From contig NZ_BONW01000021.1 of NCBI RefSeq assembly GCF_016862915.1, forward strand, positions 372,001 through 436,000: a DNA stretch of 64,000 bases, in the 5' to 3' direction. This DNA is from Plantactinospora endophytica. GTDB lineage: Bacteria; Actinomycetota; Actinomycetes; Mycobacteriales; Micromonosporaceae. How positions within the stretch are numbered: position 1 is the first letter of the stretch; each line of letters begins with the position of its first letter. The translations under genes were made by a program, and so were the position numbers. This document shows, piece by piece, positions 50,321 through 63,727 of this stretch. A model generated the notes under the pieces. It was given only the letters and a program-made list of their open reading frames with translations. It had not been told where the DNA came from and ran no database searches.

Positions 50321-50543
50321 GAAACTCCCCCTGAGAACCACCGAAGAACCACCGAGCCGCCGACCACGGCGGGAGCGACCGGCCGACCGGTTCCGCCGAT
50401 CGGACCCGACACGTCGTGCCAAGGTCAGGTTACCGCCGCGCGGCCAGTTCCCACCCGCCCGGTTACGTCCGATGGCCCGGCTCGCCGATGATCGCCCCGG
50501 GCGGCCGGGGCATCGCCCGGTCGACCCCGGCTGCCGGAGCCGC

Positions 50544-50903
50544 TCAGTCGACGCCCGGCGCGAAGTCCTGGCCGACCGAGCCGTTCGCCAGGTTGACCAC
50601 GCCGATGATCGTCGCGGCCACCACCGAGGTCGCGGCCAGCACCAGGCCGGCCCAGGCCATCCGCTCACCGCGCCGCAGCCAGGCGGCACCGGTCAGATAA
50701 CCGCCCGAGGCGTACGCCTCGCGGCGGGCCTGCCGGGCCAGCAGCATCGCCATCGTCGCCGGCACGATGCCCCCGACGAGTACACCGGTCAGCAGCGCCA
50801 CCAGGCCGAGGGCGAAGACCGCCCGCGACTTGGTGGAGCGCACCGGATCCGGGTCGAGCGGATGGCGGGTCACCGGACCGGCGGCCGGCATCGTCGTCAC
50901 CAC
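50544..50903 (-). CDS. Small DUF4190-like two-helix membrane protein
   Basis: 119 residues from GTG 50903. Two transmembrane helices (about 28-52 and 82-103) flank a cytoplasmic loop ARQARREAYASGGYLTGAAW, the pattern of DUF4190 proteins. Start uncertain by a few codons, since ATG 50891 is also possible. Function unknown. It lies between the rpoC terminator and a larger relative. Confidence 0.75.
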   Translation of the reverse strand: MVTTMPAAGPVTRHPLDPDPVRSTKSRAVFALGLVALLTGVLVGGIVPATMAMLLARQARREAYASGGYLTGAAWLRRGERMAWAGLVLAATSVVAATIIGVVNLANGSVGQDFAPGVD

Positions 50904-50942
50904 GTCAGCCTACCCAACCCGACACCCGGCGCCGGAAAAGCG

Positions 50943-50981
50943 AGACGCCCCGCTCGTCGTCGAACGACGGGCGGGGCGTCT
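50943..50981 (-). terminator. Strong terminator after rpoC
   Basis: A 17-bp stem (AGACGCCCCGCCCGTCG with its near-perfect complement, one wobble pair) with a five-base loop starts 12 bases after the rpoC stop. It is symmetrical enough to work on both strands. Confidence 0.85.
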
Positions 50982-50992
50982 GGCCGTGTTGC

Positions 50993-54880
<3,888 letters not shown>

Positions 54881-54929
54881 GTTATATGTCCCTCGTGTCG
54901 TGTCGTTTCGTTGCTAACACCCGGGGCCG

Positions 54930-55046
54930 GGGTCTGGGGCGGCTCAACCCGCGGAGGGATCAAGCCTGACCTCGCGGATTCCGGCACGCCCGCTGCGCGT
55001 CGCGCCCCGGAACCCGCGCCGGAGCGGGTTGAGCCGCCCCAGACCC
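54930..55046 (-). repeat. 117-nt nested inverted repeat between rpoB and rpoC
   Basis: Outer arms of 23 perfectly paired bases (54930-54952 and 55024-55046) enclose an inner 12-bp stem with one wobble (54973-54984 and 55007-55018). Together they fill most of the 177-bp spacer. Transcribed as RNA it would be one long hairpin, a likely site for RNase III cutting or partial termination. Confidence 0.92.
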
Positions 55047-55057
55047 ACCGTGCCCAC

Positions 55058-58000
55058 CTACACCTCTTCGACCGAGCTCGGCTCACGCCGGGACAGGTCG
55101 ATGCCGAGTTCCTCCGCGGCCCGGAAGACCTCGTCGTCGGTCTCGCGCATCTCCAGGGCCACACCGTCGCTGGAGAGCACCTCGACGTTGAGGCACAGCG
55201 ACTGAAGCTCCTTGAGCAGCACCTTGAAGGACTCCGGGATGCCCGGTTCGGGAATGTTCTCGCCCTTGACGATCGCCTCGTACACCTTGACCCGGCCGAG
55301 TACGTCGTCGGACTTGATCGTCAGCAGTTCCTGGAGCGCGTACGCGGCGCCGTACGCCTGCATCGCCCAGCACTCCATCTCGCCGAACCGCTGGCCACCG
55401 AACTGCGCCTTACCACCCAGCGGCTGCTGCGTGATCATCGAGTACGGGCCGGTCGACCGAGCGTGGATCTTGTCGTCGACCAGGTGGTTCAGCTTGAGGA
55501 TGTAGATGTAGCCGACCGCGATCGGGTCGGGCAGCGGCTCGCCGGAACGTCCGTCGAAGAGCTGCGCCTTGCCGCTCGCGCCGATCAGCTGCTTGCCGTC
55601 CCGGTTGGGCAGGGTCGACGAGAGCAGACCGGAGATCTCCTCCTCCTTGGCGCCGTCGAAGACCGGCGTCGCCACGTTGGTGTCCGGCTCGGACTCGTGC
55701 GCGTCGATCGAACGCAGCGCCCGCTTCCACTCGGCGTCGTCACCCTCGACCTGCCAGCCGGTCTTGGCGACCCACCCGAGGTGGGTCTCCAGCACCTGGC
55801 CGATGTTCATCCGGCTCGGCACGCCGAGCGGGTTGAGCACGATGTCGACCGGGGTGCCGTCCTCCAGGAACGGCATGTCCTCGACCGGCAGGATCTTGGA
55901 AATGACGCCCTTGTTGCCGTGCCGGCCGGCGAGCTTGTCACCGTCCTGGATCTTCCGCTTCTGCGCCACGTAGACCCGGACCAGCTCGTTGACGCCCGGC
56001 GGCAGCTCGTCGCCGTCCTCCCGGCTGAACGTCCGTACGCCGATGACCGTGCCGGTCTCGCCGTGCGGCACCTTCAGCGAGGTGTCCCGGACCTCGCGCG
56101 CCTTCTCGCCGAAGATCGCGCGGAGCAGCCGCTCTTCCGGGGTCAGCTCGGTCTCGCCCTTGGGCGTGACCTTGCCGACCAGGATGTCCCCGGTGACGAC
56201 CTCGGCACCGATCCGGATGATGCCGCGCTCGTCGAGGTCGGCGAGCATTTCCTCGCTGACGTTCGGGATGTCGCGGGTGATCTCCTCCGGACCGAGCTTG
56301 GTGTCCCGGGCGTCGACCTCGTGCTCCTCGATGTGGATCGAGGTGAGGGCGTCCTGCTGCACGAGGCGCTGCGACAGGATGATCGCGTCCTCGTAGTTGT
56401 GGCCCTCCCACGGCATGAACGCGACCAGCAGGTTGCGGCCGAGCGCCATCTCGCCGTCGTCGGTGCACGGACCGTCCGCGATGACCTGGCCGGCCTCCAC
56501 GCGGTCGCCCTCGAAGACGACCGGCTTCTGGTTGACGCAGGAGCCCGCGTTGGACCGGCGGAACTTGTGCAGCAGGTAGGTACGCCGGTGGCCGTCGTCC
56601 TGGTGCACCGTCACGTAGTCGGCGCACAGGTCCTCGACCACGCCGCCGACCTCGGCGACGACCACGTCACCGGCGTCGACCGCGGCCCGGTATTCCATGC
56701 CGGTGCCGACCAGCGGCGACTCGGCCTTGACCAGCGGCACCGCCTGGCGCTGCATGTTCGCGCCCATCAGTGCCCGGTTGGCGTCGTCGTGCTCGAGGAA
56801 CGGGATCATGGCGGTGGCGACCGACACCATCTGGCGCGGCGACACGTCCATGTAGTCGACCGCGGTGGGCGCGACGAAGTCGACCTCACCGCCCTTCCGG
56901 CGGACCAGGACCCGGTCCTCGGCGAAGGTGCCGTCGGCGCGCAGCGCGGTGTTGGCCTGCGCCTTGACGAACCGGTCCTCCTCGTCGGCGGTCAGGTAGT
57001 CGATCTGGTCGGTGACCCGACCCTCGACCACCTTCCGGTACGGCGTCTCGATGAAGCCGAACGGGTTGACCCGGCCGAAGGTCGACAGGGCGCCGATCAG
57101 GCCGATGTTCGGGCCTTCCGGCGTCTCGATCGGGCACATCCGGCCGTAGTGCGACGGGTGCACGTCCCGGACCTCGAAGCCGGCCCGCTCCCGGGACAGA
57201 CCACCCGGGCCGAGCGCGCTCAGCCGGCGCCGGTGGGTCAGGCCCGCCAGCGGGTTGGTCTGGTCCATGAACTGGGAAAGCTGCGACGTACCGAAGAACT
57301 CCTTGATCGCCGCCACCACCGGACGGATGTTGATCAGGGTCTGCGGCGTGATCGCCTCGACGTCCTGGGTGGTCATCCGCTCCCGGACGACCCGCTCCAT
57401 CCGGGAGAGGCCGACCCGAACCTGGTTCTGGATCAGCTCGCCCACGGTACGGAGCCGGCGGTTGCCGAAGTGGTCGATGTCGTCGGCCTCGTAGCCCTCC
57501 TCACCGGCGTGCAGCCGGCAGAGGTATTCCACGGTGGCGACGATGTCGTCCTCGGTCAGCGTGCCGGTGTTGATCGGCACGTCGACTTCGAGCTTCTTGT
57601 TGAACTTGTATCGGCCGACCTTGGCGACGTCGTACCGCTTCGGGTTGAAGAAGAGGTTGTCGAGCAGGGTCTGGGCGTTCTCCCGCGTCGGGGGCTCGCC
57701 CGGCCGGAGCTTGCGGTAGATGTCGAGCAGCGCCTCGTCCACCCCGGCGATGTGGTCCTTCTCCAGGGTGGTCATCATCAGCTCGGACCAGCCGAACCGC
57801 TCGCGGATCTGCTCGTTGGTCCAGCCGATCGCCTTGAGCAGGACGGTGACGGCCTGCCGGCGCTTGCGGTCGATGCGGACACCCACGGTGTCGCGCTTGT
57901 CGATGTCGAACTCCAGCCAGGCACCCCGGCTCGGGATGACCTTGACGCTGGAGAGGTCGCGGTCGGAGGTCTTGTCCGGCTGCTTGTCGAAGTAGACGCC

Positions 58001-58489
58001 CGGGGACCGGACGAGCTGGCTGACCACCACGCGCTCGGTGCCGTTGATGATGAAGGTGCCCTTCGGCGTCATCATCGGGAAGTCACCCATGAACACCGTC
58101 TGGCTCTTGATCTCGCCGGTGGTGTTGTTGGTGAACTCCGCGGTCACGAACAGCGGGGCACAGTAGGTCAGGTCCTTCTCCTTGCACTCCTCGATCGAGG
58201 CCTTGACCTCGTCGAAGCGCGGCGCGGAGAAGGAAAGCGACATGGTGCCGGAGAAGTCCTCAATGGGACTGATCTCGTCGAGGATCTCGGCGAGACCCGA
58301 TCGAGCGTGCGGGTCGTCGGCCGACCGGCCCTGCCAAGCCTCGTTGCCGACCAGCCAGTCAAACGACTCGTTCTGGATGGCGAGGAGGTTGGGGACCTCG
58401 AGGTGTTCGGTAATCCTGCCGAAGGAGATTCGGCGGGGCGCGAAAGCGCTCGACGTACGACTGGTCTTCGCAGGGCGGGAAGCTGCCAA
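55058..58489 (-). CDS. rpoB: RNA polymerase beta subunit
   Basis: 1,143 residues from TTG 58489, with GAAGGA six bases upstream. The rifampicin region near residue 400 ([20 protein letters not shown], then [11 protein letters not shown]) keeps the main contact residues Asp 516, His 526 and Ser 531 (E. coli numbering) but has Thr at 518, Ala at 522 and Arg at 527. The C-terminal [19 protein letters not shown] clamp segment is present. First gene of the rpoBC unit, with its own promoter. Confidence 0.99.
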   Translation of the reverse strand: MAASRPAKTSRTSSAFAPRRISFGRITEHLEVPNLLAIQNESFDWLVGNEAWQGRSADDPHARSGLAEILDEISPIEDFSGTMSLSFSAPRFDEVKASIEECKEKDLTYCAPLFVTAEFTNNTTGEIKSQTVFMGDFPMMTPKGTFIINGTERVVVSQLVRSPGVYFDKQPDKTSDRDLSSVKVIPSRGAWLEFDIDKRDTVGVRIDRKRRQAVTVLLKAIGWTNEQIRERFGWSELMMTTLEKDHIAGVDEALLDIYRKLRPGEPPTRENAQTLLDNLFFNPKRYDVAKVGRYKFNKKLEVDVPINTGTLTEDDIVATVEYLCRLHAGEEGYEADDIDHFGNRRLRTVGELIQNQVRVGLSRMERVVRERMTTQDVEAITPQTLINIRPVVAAIKEFFGTSQLSQFMDQTNPLAGLTHRRRLSALGPGGLSRERAGFEVRDVHPSHYGRMCPIETPEGPNIGLIGALSTFGRVNPFGFIETPYRKVVEGRVTDQIDYLTADEEDRFVKAQANTALRADGTFAEDRVLVRRKGGEVDFVAPTAVDYMDVSPRQMVSVATAMIPFLEHDDANRALMGANMQRQAVPLVKAESPLVGTGMEYRAAVDAGDVVVAEVGGVVEDLCADYVTVHQDDGHRRTYLLHKFRRSNAGSCVNQKPVVFEGDRVEAGQVIADGPCTDDGEMALGRNLLVAFMPWEGHNYEDAIILSQRLVQQDALTSIHIEEHEVDARDTKLGPEEITRDIPNVSEEMLADLDERGIIRIGAEVVTGDILVGKVTPKGETELTPEERLLRAIFGEKAREVRDTSLKVPHGETGTVIGVRTFSREDGDELPPGVNELVRVYVAQKRKIQDGDKLAGRHGNKGVISKILPVEDMPFLEDGTPVDIVLNPLGVPSRMNIGQVLETHLGWVAKTGWQVEGDDAEWKRALRSIDAHESEPDTNVATPVFDGAKEEEISGLLSSTLPNRDGKQLIGASGKAQLFDGRSGEPLPDPIAVGYIYILKLNHLVDDKIHARSTGPYSMITQQPLGGKAQFGGQRFGEMECWAMQAYGAAYALQELLTIKSDDVLGRVKVYEAIVKGENIPEPGIPESFKVLLKELQSLCLNVEVLSSDGVALEMRETDDEVFRAAEELGIDLSRREPSSVEEV

Positions 58490-58564
58490 GATGCGTCCTT
58501 CCGAGGACCGGTGCTGCTAGATGCGGCTGTCACGCGTGCACTCCAATGGCCCCACTCCAAATAT

Positions 58565-58594
58565 CCATAATCGGACATTCCGAGCAGGGGTCAA
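58565..58594 (-). promoter_or_regulatory. Possible second rpoB promoter
   Basis: On the minus strand TTGACC (58594-58589) and TTATGG (58570-58565) are 18 bases apart, downstream of the better promoter. Confidence 0.4.
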
Positions 58595-58617
58595 GTCGGA
58601 AGGCAGCGCAAACTAGC

Positions 58618-58646
58618 AGTGTAGCCGAGCGGCTAACCGCTGTCCA
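58618..58646 (-). promoter_or_regulatory. Main rpoB promoter
   Basis: On the minus strand TGGACA (58646-58641) and TACACT (58623-58618) are exactly 17 bases apart, followed by GCTAGTTTGCGCTGCC near the expected start. I recall similar sequence at rpoB promoters of other actinobacteria. The leader would be about 120 nt. Confidence 0.7.
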
Positions 58647-58649
58647 GCC

Positions 58650-58987
58650 CACCACGGCAGGGCGTTGCAGAACGTGTCGCCAACCTTCGGCTGGCGCGCG
58701 CCGAGCGCGCTCAACACGTCCCGCACGCAACCCGCTAGGCCCCGTGATCACCAGCGGCTCGTGGTGCTGCCGTGGCTGTTACCCAGGTGTCGGCCGTCGC
58801 AAGCGCGGAAGGTCTTGCTGATGTCAGCGTGCCTGCCGCTTCGTGCCGCGTCAAGGGCTGATGCCCGGGTCGGGTGACGTCTTTGGCCGGGTCGCCATCC
58901 GGGGGTGTCCGCCCGGCCGCCCGGACGACAGCCGTCCGAGCCGCCAAAGCCCTGATCATCGACGGTCGCAGCCTGTCAGCGGACGGA
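58650..58987. other. Gene-free stretch between rpoB promoter and rplL terminator
   Basis: Nothing convincing is seen here. Open frames on both strands lack ribosome binding sites and family features. The base composition resembles its neighbours. Confidence 0.5.
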
Positions 58988-59023
58988 GACGGGCGGCGAT
59001 CCGGCGCCGGATCGCCGCCCGTC
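58988..59023 (-). terminator. Terminator after rplL
   Basis: A perfect 36-base palindrome (18-bp arms, GACGGGCGGCGATCCGGC and its complement) lies 131 bases beyond the rplL stop. It may also mark the end of the rplJ-rplL transcript before the rpoB promoter. Confidence 0.75.
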
Positions 59024-59153
59024 GGCGGTACTGCTGTGCGTCAGCTCACTTCGCGGACGCGGTCGCCTCCGGCAGTCCGTACCCCGCGAACCCCGCTCGG
59101 CGGAACGGAGCACGGATCGGGTACGGACCGCACGGCGGCGACGTGGAGCGGAA

Positions 59154-59537
59154 CTACTTGAGGGTGACCTTCGCGCCCTCGGCCTCGAGCTTGGTCTTGG
59201 CCTTGTCGGCGGTCTCCTTGTTGACCTTCTCGACGACGGCCTTCGGCGCGGCCTCGACGAGGTCCTTGGCCTCCTTCAGGCCCAGGCCGGTCAGCTCACG
59301 CACGACCTTGATGACCTGGATCTTCTTGCCGCCGTCAGCCTCCAGGATGACGTCGAACTCGTCCTGCTCCGGCTCGGCCTCGGCGGCCGGGGCCGCCGCG
59401 CCGCCCTGAGCGACGGCCACCGGCGCGGCGGCGGTCACGTCGAAGGTGGTCTCGAACTGCTTCACGAACTCGGAGAGCTCGATCAGCGTCATCTCCTTGA
59501 ACGCGTCGAGCAGCTCGTCGGTGCTGAGCTTCGCCAT
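59154..59537 (-). CDS. rplL: 50S ribosomal protein L7/L12
   Basis: 127 residues: N-terminal dimerisation helices ([20 protein letters not shown]), an Ala-rich hinge (about 36-55) and the C-terminal factor-binding domain ([20 protein letters not shown]). It forms the stalk that recruits GTPase factors. It lies 61 bases after rplJ. Confidence 0.98.
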   Translation of the reverse strand: MAKLSTDELLDAFKEMTLIELSEFVKQFETTFDVTAAAPVAVAQGGAAAPAAEAEPEQDEFDVILEADGGKKIQVIKVVRELTGLGLKEAKDLVEAAPKAVVEKVNKETADKAKTKLEAEGAKVTLK

Positions 59538-59598
59538 GGTGTCTGGCGTCCTTTCCTAATTCCTACACGAATATCGGGGTTACCGGAGGGCTGACCGC

Positions 59599-60141
59599 TC
59601 AGGCGGCCTGCTCCTCCTTCTCACGCTTGTCCTGCAGGGCAGCCGCCAGGCGGGCGGTCTGCGCCAGCGGCGCCTGGAACAGGGCAGCGGCCTTGCTCAG
59701 GCTGCCCTTCATCGCGCCGGCCATCTTGGCCAGCAGCACCTCGCGGGACTCGAGGTCGGCGAGCTTGTTGACCTCGTCAGCGGTGATCGCCCGGCCCTCG
59801 AAGACGCCACCCTTGATGACGAGCTTCGGGTTGGCCTTCGCGAACTCCCGCAGACCCTTCGCCGCCTCGACCACGTCTCCGGAGACGAAGGTCAGCGCGG
59901 TAGGACCGGTGAACAGCTCGTCGAGCCCGGCAATGCCAGCGTCCGTCGCGGCGCGCTTGGCCAGCGTGTTCTTCGCCACCTCGTAGGTCGTGTCCCGACC
60001 GAGCGAGCGGCGTAGCTGGGTCAGCTGGGAAACCGTCAGACCGCGGTACTCGGTCAGCACGGTGGCCCCCGAGTTACGGAAGTACTCGGTGAGCTCGGCG
60101 ACGGCGGTGGCCTTGTCGGCCCGAACCGGCTTGTCCGCCAT
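59599..60141 (-). CDS. rplJ: 50S ribosomal protein L10
   Basis: 180 residues ([20 protein letters not shown], the [18 protein letters not shown] signature, and a C-terminal helix that holds the L7/L12 dimers). In many bacteria L10 binds its own leader RNA; a long leader is present here. Confidence 0.98.
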   Translation of the reverse strand: MADKPVRADKATAVAELTEYFRNSGATVLTEYRGLTVSQLTQLRRSLGRDTTYEVAKNTLAKRAATDAGIAGLDELFTGPTALTFVSGDVVEAAKGLREFAKANPKLVIKGGVFEGRAITADEVNKLADLESREVLLAKMAGAMKGSLSKAAALFQAPLAQTARLAAALQDKREKEEQAA

Positions 60142-60199
60142 GTCCCTCCTCTCTCATTGCTCCAGGCTGGTCACGCCCCGAACGGCCGTCGGCGCGATC

Positions 60200-60360
60200 G
60201 GTTGCCCGGGCGGGATCGGAGGTTCCGCCACAACGAGAGAAGCCCCGGCGCAGGGCGCACGGGGCGGGATGGGTCGTGCGGACACGACCTGGCACGCTAC
60301 CGTCTCTCCCTGCGCGGGCCGCCCGTCGAGCGGGACCTTCGACCGTGCCGGGGCACGGTG
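60200..60360 (-). ncRNA. Probable L10 leader (autoregulatory 5' UTR of rplJ)
   Basis: The untranslated leader of about 260 nt between the promoter candidate and rplJ can fold in several places: CCGTGCCCCGGCACGG, and CGCAGGG with CCCTGCG enclosing AGACGGTAGCGTGCC. This arrangement resembles the L10 leader family, where L10 binding controls rplJ and rplL. The call rests on position and pairing only. Confidence 0.5.
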
Positions 60361-60411
60361 ACCAGCGGTCTCTGGGTAGAACGTCGGCCAAGCAAGCTTG
60401 ACCGAAATACC

Positions 60412-60441
60412 AGAGTACGGTATGCCGGCCGAGACAGCCAA
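60412..60441 (-). promoter_or_regulatory. Candidate rplJ promoter
   Basis: On the minus strand TTGGCT (60441-60436) and TACTCT (60417-60412) are 18 bases apart, about 270 bases before rplJ and downstream of the ABC permease stop. Confidence 0.55.
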
Positions 60442-60549
60442 ATCACCCGAGGTGGCCCGGGTCACGCCCGGCGTCCGACGGGTTCCCCTCCGCCGTCCCC
60501 GGCTCAGGTCCGGCGGTCCTCCCGGCTCACGTCCGATGGTCTTCCCGGC

Positions 60550-61239
60550 TTACGTCCGGCGGCGGCGCAGCCAGGCGTACCCGGCCAGTGCCAGGGCGCT
60601 CCAGAGCAGGGCGTGCCCGGTCAGCAGCGCCACGGACCACCCCGTCGGCCCGCCGGTGCTGACCCTGGCGGTGGCCAGTACCGGTGGCGCGATCCAGGGC
60701 AGGACCGAATCCTTCAGCCCGAACACGTACGCCCCGACCACTCCGCCGACCAGTGCGGTCAGCCCGTACAGCGGGCTGCTGGTGGCCGCCCGGCTGGCGA
60801 GAGCGCCCAGCGCGACGGCCACCGGCAGGACCAGCAGGTGTGCCCAGAGTCCGACGGCCAGGCCCAGCCCGATCGGCAGGTCCCCGGGCCGCTCGGGCCC
60901 GGTCACCCCGCCCACCAGCCAGGGCAGCACGAGCGCGATCGGGACCAGGGCCAGCCCGGCCAGCAGGGCGGCGACGAGTCCACCGGTCAGTTCCGCCCGC
61001 CGGCCGGCGGCCACCACGGCGAGTCGGCGCTGGATGTCCGGTTCGGTGTCCAGCAGCAGCTTCGTCTGCCAGGCCAGGACCGGGAAGAGCACCACGGCGG
61101 AGACCCCGTACGCCTCGGCGGCCTGCGCGGCGCCGCCGCCGTACAGCACGCTGAGCGCCACCAGTCCGGTGATCAGCGGCGGCAGTGCCCGAGCCGTCCG
61201 GACGAACCCGGCGAGCCGCATCCGGGCCAGCGCCGTCAC
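60550..61239 (-). CDS. ABC transporter permease-like membrane protein
   Basis: 229 residues from GTG 61239, overlapping the ATPase stop as GTGA. Six hydrophobic helices (for example ALPPLITGLVALSVLYGGG at the start and SVALLTGHALLWSALALAGY at the end) and a basic terminus suggest an ABC-2-like permease. No conserved substrate motif is seen. It forms a pair with the ATPase gene directly upstream and lies between rplA and rplJ. Confidence 0.75.
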   Translation of the reverse strand: MTALARMRLAGFVRTARALPPLITGLVALSVLYGGGAAQAAEAYGVSAVVLFPVLAWQTKLLLDTEPDIQRRLAVVAAGRRAELTGGLVAALLAGLALVPIALVLPWLVGGVTGPERPGDLPIGLGLAVGLWAHLLVLPVAVALGALASRAATSSPLYGLTALVGGVVGAYVFGLKDSVLPWIAPPVLATARVSTGGPTGWSVALLTGHALLWSALALAGYAWLRRRRT

Positions 61240-62126
61240 GACGCCTCCCCGGTCGCACCCGCCCGGTCGGCCAGGCGGTCGTCGCCCCCGTCGACCGGCC
61301 CCACCGGGGCGGCACCGTCATCCGGGACCCGATCGGGCGGGTCGGCCGGGTGGTCGACGTGGCCGGTGGGCGGCGGCTCGGCGGGGCGTACCCGGAGGAT
61401 CTGGTGACCGGCGGCGCGCAGGGCGGCGACGGTCTCCAGTGCCCGCGCGGTCGGTACGCTGATCTCCACCACGGTGGTCCCGGATCCGCTGGCCCGCGTG
61501 CCGTCGGCGGCCGGCCGGACGACCGAGACGGTCCCGTCGGCCACGGTCCACTGCGCGGCGTACGGCAGCCGGACCGTCTCGCCCCGGTGGTCGCTGACCA
61601 GCACGGCGCCGCCGTCGTCGAGCACCTCGCCGATCAGCTCCGGAACGACTTCCCGGGTCGCCGCGTCCAGCCCCTCCCACGGTTCGTCGAGCACGAGCAG
61701 ACCGGGCGGCCGGAGCAGCGCCTGGGCCAGCCCGACCTTCTGCGCCGTGCCCTTGGAGAGCGCCGGCATCCGGACGTCCCGGTACGCCGCCAGCCCCAGG
61801 CGCTCGACCCAGGAGCCCACGGTACGAGCCACCGCCGCACCGGAGAGTCCCCGGACCCGAGCCATCCCGGTGAGGTACTGCTCGACGGTGTACGGCTGGT
61901 CGGCCGGGAACCGCTCCGGCACCCAGCCGACCGTCCGGGGCCGGTCCCGCACCACGCCCCGGGTCGGGCTCAGCACACCGACGGCCAACTGGAGCAGTGT
62001 CGACTTGCCGACGCCGTTGCGGCCGAGCACGACAGCGCTCTGCCCGGGACCGATCTCCACCTCGACCGCCCGCAGCACCCACGGGGCGCGGGCGCCGTAC
62101 CGCAGCCAGACCTGATCTAGTCGCAC
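61236..62126 (-). CDS. ABC transporter ATP-binding protein
   Basis: About 296 residues from GTG 62126, which gives VRLDQVWLRYGARAPW as the first strand. Walker A is LGRNGVGKST (about 36-45) and Walker B LLVLDEPWEGLD (about 139-150). The signature is degenerate (LSKGTAQKVGLAQ). An extra C-terminal Pro/Asp-rich tail of about 45 residues follows. Likely an exporter with the permease; cargo unknown. Confidence 0.85.
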   Translation of the reverse strand: MRLDQVWLRYGARAPWVLRAVEVEIGPGQSAVVLGRNGVGKSTLLQLAVGVLSPTRGVVRDRPRTVGWVPERFPADQPYTVEQYLTGMARVRGLSGAAVARTVGSWVERLGLAAYRDVRMPALSKGTAQKVGLAQALLRPPGLLVLDEPWEGLDAATREVVPELIGEVLDDGGAVLVSDHRGETVRLPYAAQWTVADGTVSVVRPAADGTRASGSGTTVVEISVPTARALETVAALRAAGHQILRVRPAEPPPTGHVDHPADPPDRVPDDGAAPVGPVDGGDDRLADRAGATGEAS

Positions 62127-62228
62127 GCATAGGAGGGTGCCACAGTCCCGCCGGGAGCGCGGACGGGCCGGGTGCCGGACGAGGGCAGCCGACCTCACCC
62201 GGACGAGACGGGCTGGGCGGGAAACGCC

Positions 62229-62271
62229 GACGCGGGGCGCCCGGCGATCTGCTCGCTGGGCGCCCCGCGTC
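62229..62271 (-). terminator. Terminator after rplA
   Basis: A perfect 14-bp stem (GACGCGGGGCGCCC and complement) with a 15-base loop lies 29 bases after the rplA stop. Confidence 0.8.
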
Positions 62272-62299
62272 GTACGGGACTGACCGGTTCGGCGGAGGC

Positions 62300-63013
62300 T
62301 CAGGCCTCGGCCGACTCCCGCAGGTTCTTCACCACGTTCGGGTCGACCGGAACGCCGGGGCCCATGGTGGTGGTCAGGGTGACCTTCCTGAGGTACTTGC
62401 CCTTGGACGCGGACGGCTTGGACCGGAGCACCTCGTCGAGCACCGCGGCGTAGTTGTCGACCAACTGGGCCTCGGAGAACGAGGCCTTGCCGATGATCAG
62501 GTGCAGGTTGGAGTGCTTGTCCACCCGGAAGGTGATCTTGCCGCCCTTGATTTCCGAGACGGCCTTGGTGACGTCCATGGTCACCGTGCCGGTCTTCGGG
62601 TTCGGCATGAGACCGCGCGGGCCCAGGATCCGCGCGATCCGACCGATCTTGGCCATCTGGTCCGGCGTGGCGATGGCCGCGTCGAAGTCCAGCCAGCCCT
62701 CCTGAATCCGGGCCACCAGCTCGTCGGTGCCGACCACGTCCGCTCCGGCGGCGGTCGCCTCCTCGGCCTTGGCGCCGGCCGCGAAGACGATCACGCGGGC
62801 GGTCTTGCCGGTGCCGTGCGGCAGGTTGACCGTGCCCCGGACCATCTGGTCGGCCTTACGGGGGTCGACGCCGAGGCGCATCGCGACCTCGACCGTGGCG
62901 TCGAACTTGACGGTGCTGCTCCCCTTGGCCAGCTTGACGGCCTCGATCGGGGTGTAGAGCTTGTCCCGGTCGATGGCCTCGGCGGCCTTGCGGTAGCTCT
63001 TGCTGCGCTGCAT
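62300..63013 (-). CDS. rplA: 50S ribosomal protein L1
   Basis: 237 residues. [20 protein letters not shown] (about 34-53) and the RNA-binding [20 protein letters not shown] (about 124-143) are standard. L1 moves the E-site tRNA. It follows rplK by 88 bases. Confidence 0.98.
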   Translation of the reverse strand: MQRSKSYRKAAEAIDRDKLYTPIEAVKLAKGSSTVKFDATVEVAMRLGVDPRKADQMVRGTVNLPHGTGKTARVIVFAAGAKAEEATAAGADVVGTDELVARIQEGWLDFDAAIATPDQMAKIGRIARILGPRGLMPNPKTGTVTMDVTKAVSEIKGGKITFRVDKHSNLHLIIGKASFSEAQLVDNYAAVLDEVLRSKPSASKGKYLRKVTLTTTMGPGVPVDPNVVKNLRESAEA

Positions 63014-63101
63014 CTCTGATTACTCCTGTGGTGTCTGGCGGGCCGGGCGGTGCCGCGGCCCTCCCACGAACTGGTCGTGCTGGTCAGGGTGGCGGGAGGA
63101 A

Positions 63102-63533
63102 CTATTCCTTGACCGTGATGCCCATCGACCGGGCGGTGCCGGCGATGATCTTCTCGGCCTGTTCGATGTCGTTGGCGTTCAGGTCGGCCATCTTCTTCTC
63201 GGCGATCTCGCGCAGCTGGGCGCGGGTGACCGAGCCGACCTTCTGGCTCTGCGGGACGCCGGAGCCCTTCTGCACGCCGGCAGCCTTGATCAGCAGGCGG
63301 GCGGCGGGCGGGGTCTTCAGCACGAAGGTGAAGGTCCGGTCCTCGTACACGCTGATCTCGGCCGGCACGATGTCGCCGCGCTGCGCCTCGGTCTGCGAGT
63401 TGTACGACTTGCAGAACTCCATGATGTTGACACCGTGCTGACCCAGCGCCGGACCGACCGGCGGTGCCGGGGTGGCCTGGCCCGCCGGGAGCTGAAGCGT
63501 GAACGTCTTGACGAGCTTCTTCTTCGGAGGCAT
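63102..63533 (-). CDS. rplK: 50S ribosomal protein L11
   Basis: 143 residues from ATG 63533 ([20 protein letters not shown]). The proline-rich [20 protein letters not shown] (about 23-42), the thiostrepton-binding side, is wild type. It lies in the GTPase-associated centre. First gene of rplK-rplA here, 194 bases after nusG. Confidence 0.98.
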   Translation of the reverse strand: MPPKKKLVKTFTLQLPAGQATPAPPVGPALGQHGVNIMEFCKSYNSQTEAQRGDIVPAEISVYEDRTFTFVLKTPPAARLLIKAAGVQKGSGVPQSQKVGSVTRAQLREIAEKKMADLNANDIEQAEKIIAGTARSMGITVKE

Positions 63534-63727
63534 GTCTCTTCCTGGGCTTGAAACTGGGGAACGTGCACCTGAGGTCACCCGTCGGCGCGCACGGTCAAGC
63601 ACGCCTATGTGCGGGCGACGTTCAAGAGTAGCGCAGCGCCCGCGCGGGCGACGCGCCGAGGTCGGCCCGGCCGACCGGGGCCGGGCGGATCCGGGTACGG
63701 CGTGGACCGCCAGGCGGGCCCGTACGG

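Noticed and set aside
58650-58987. Small genes in the rpoB-rplL gap
   Set aside because: The frames there lack ribosome binding sites, overlap each other on both strands and show no recognisable protein features.
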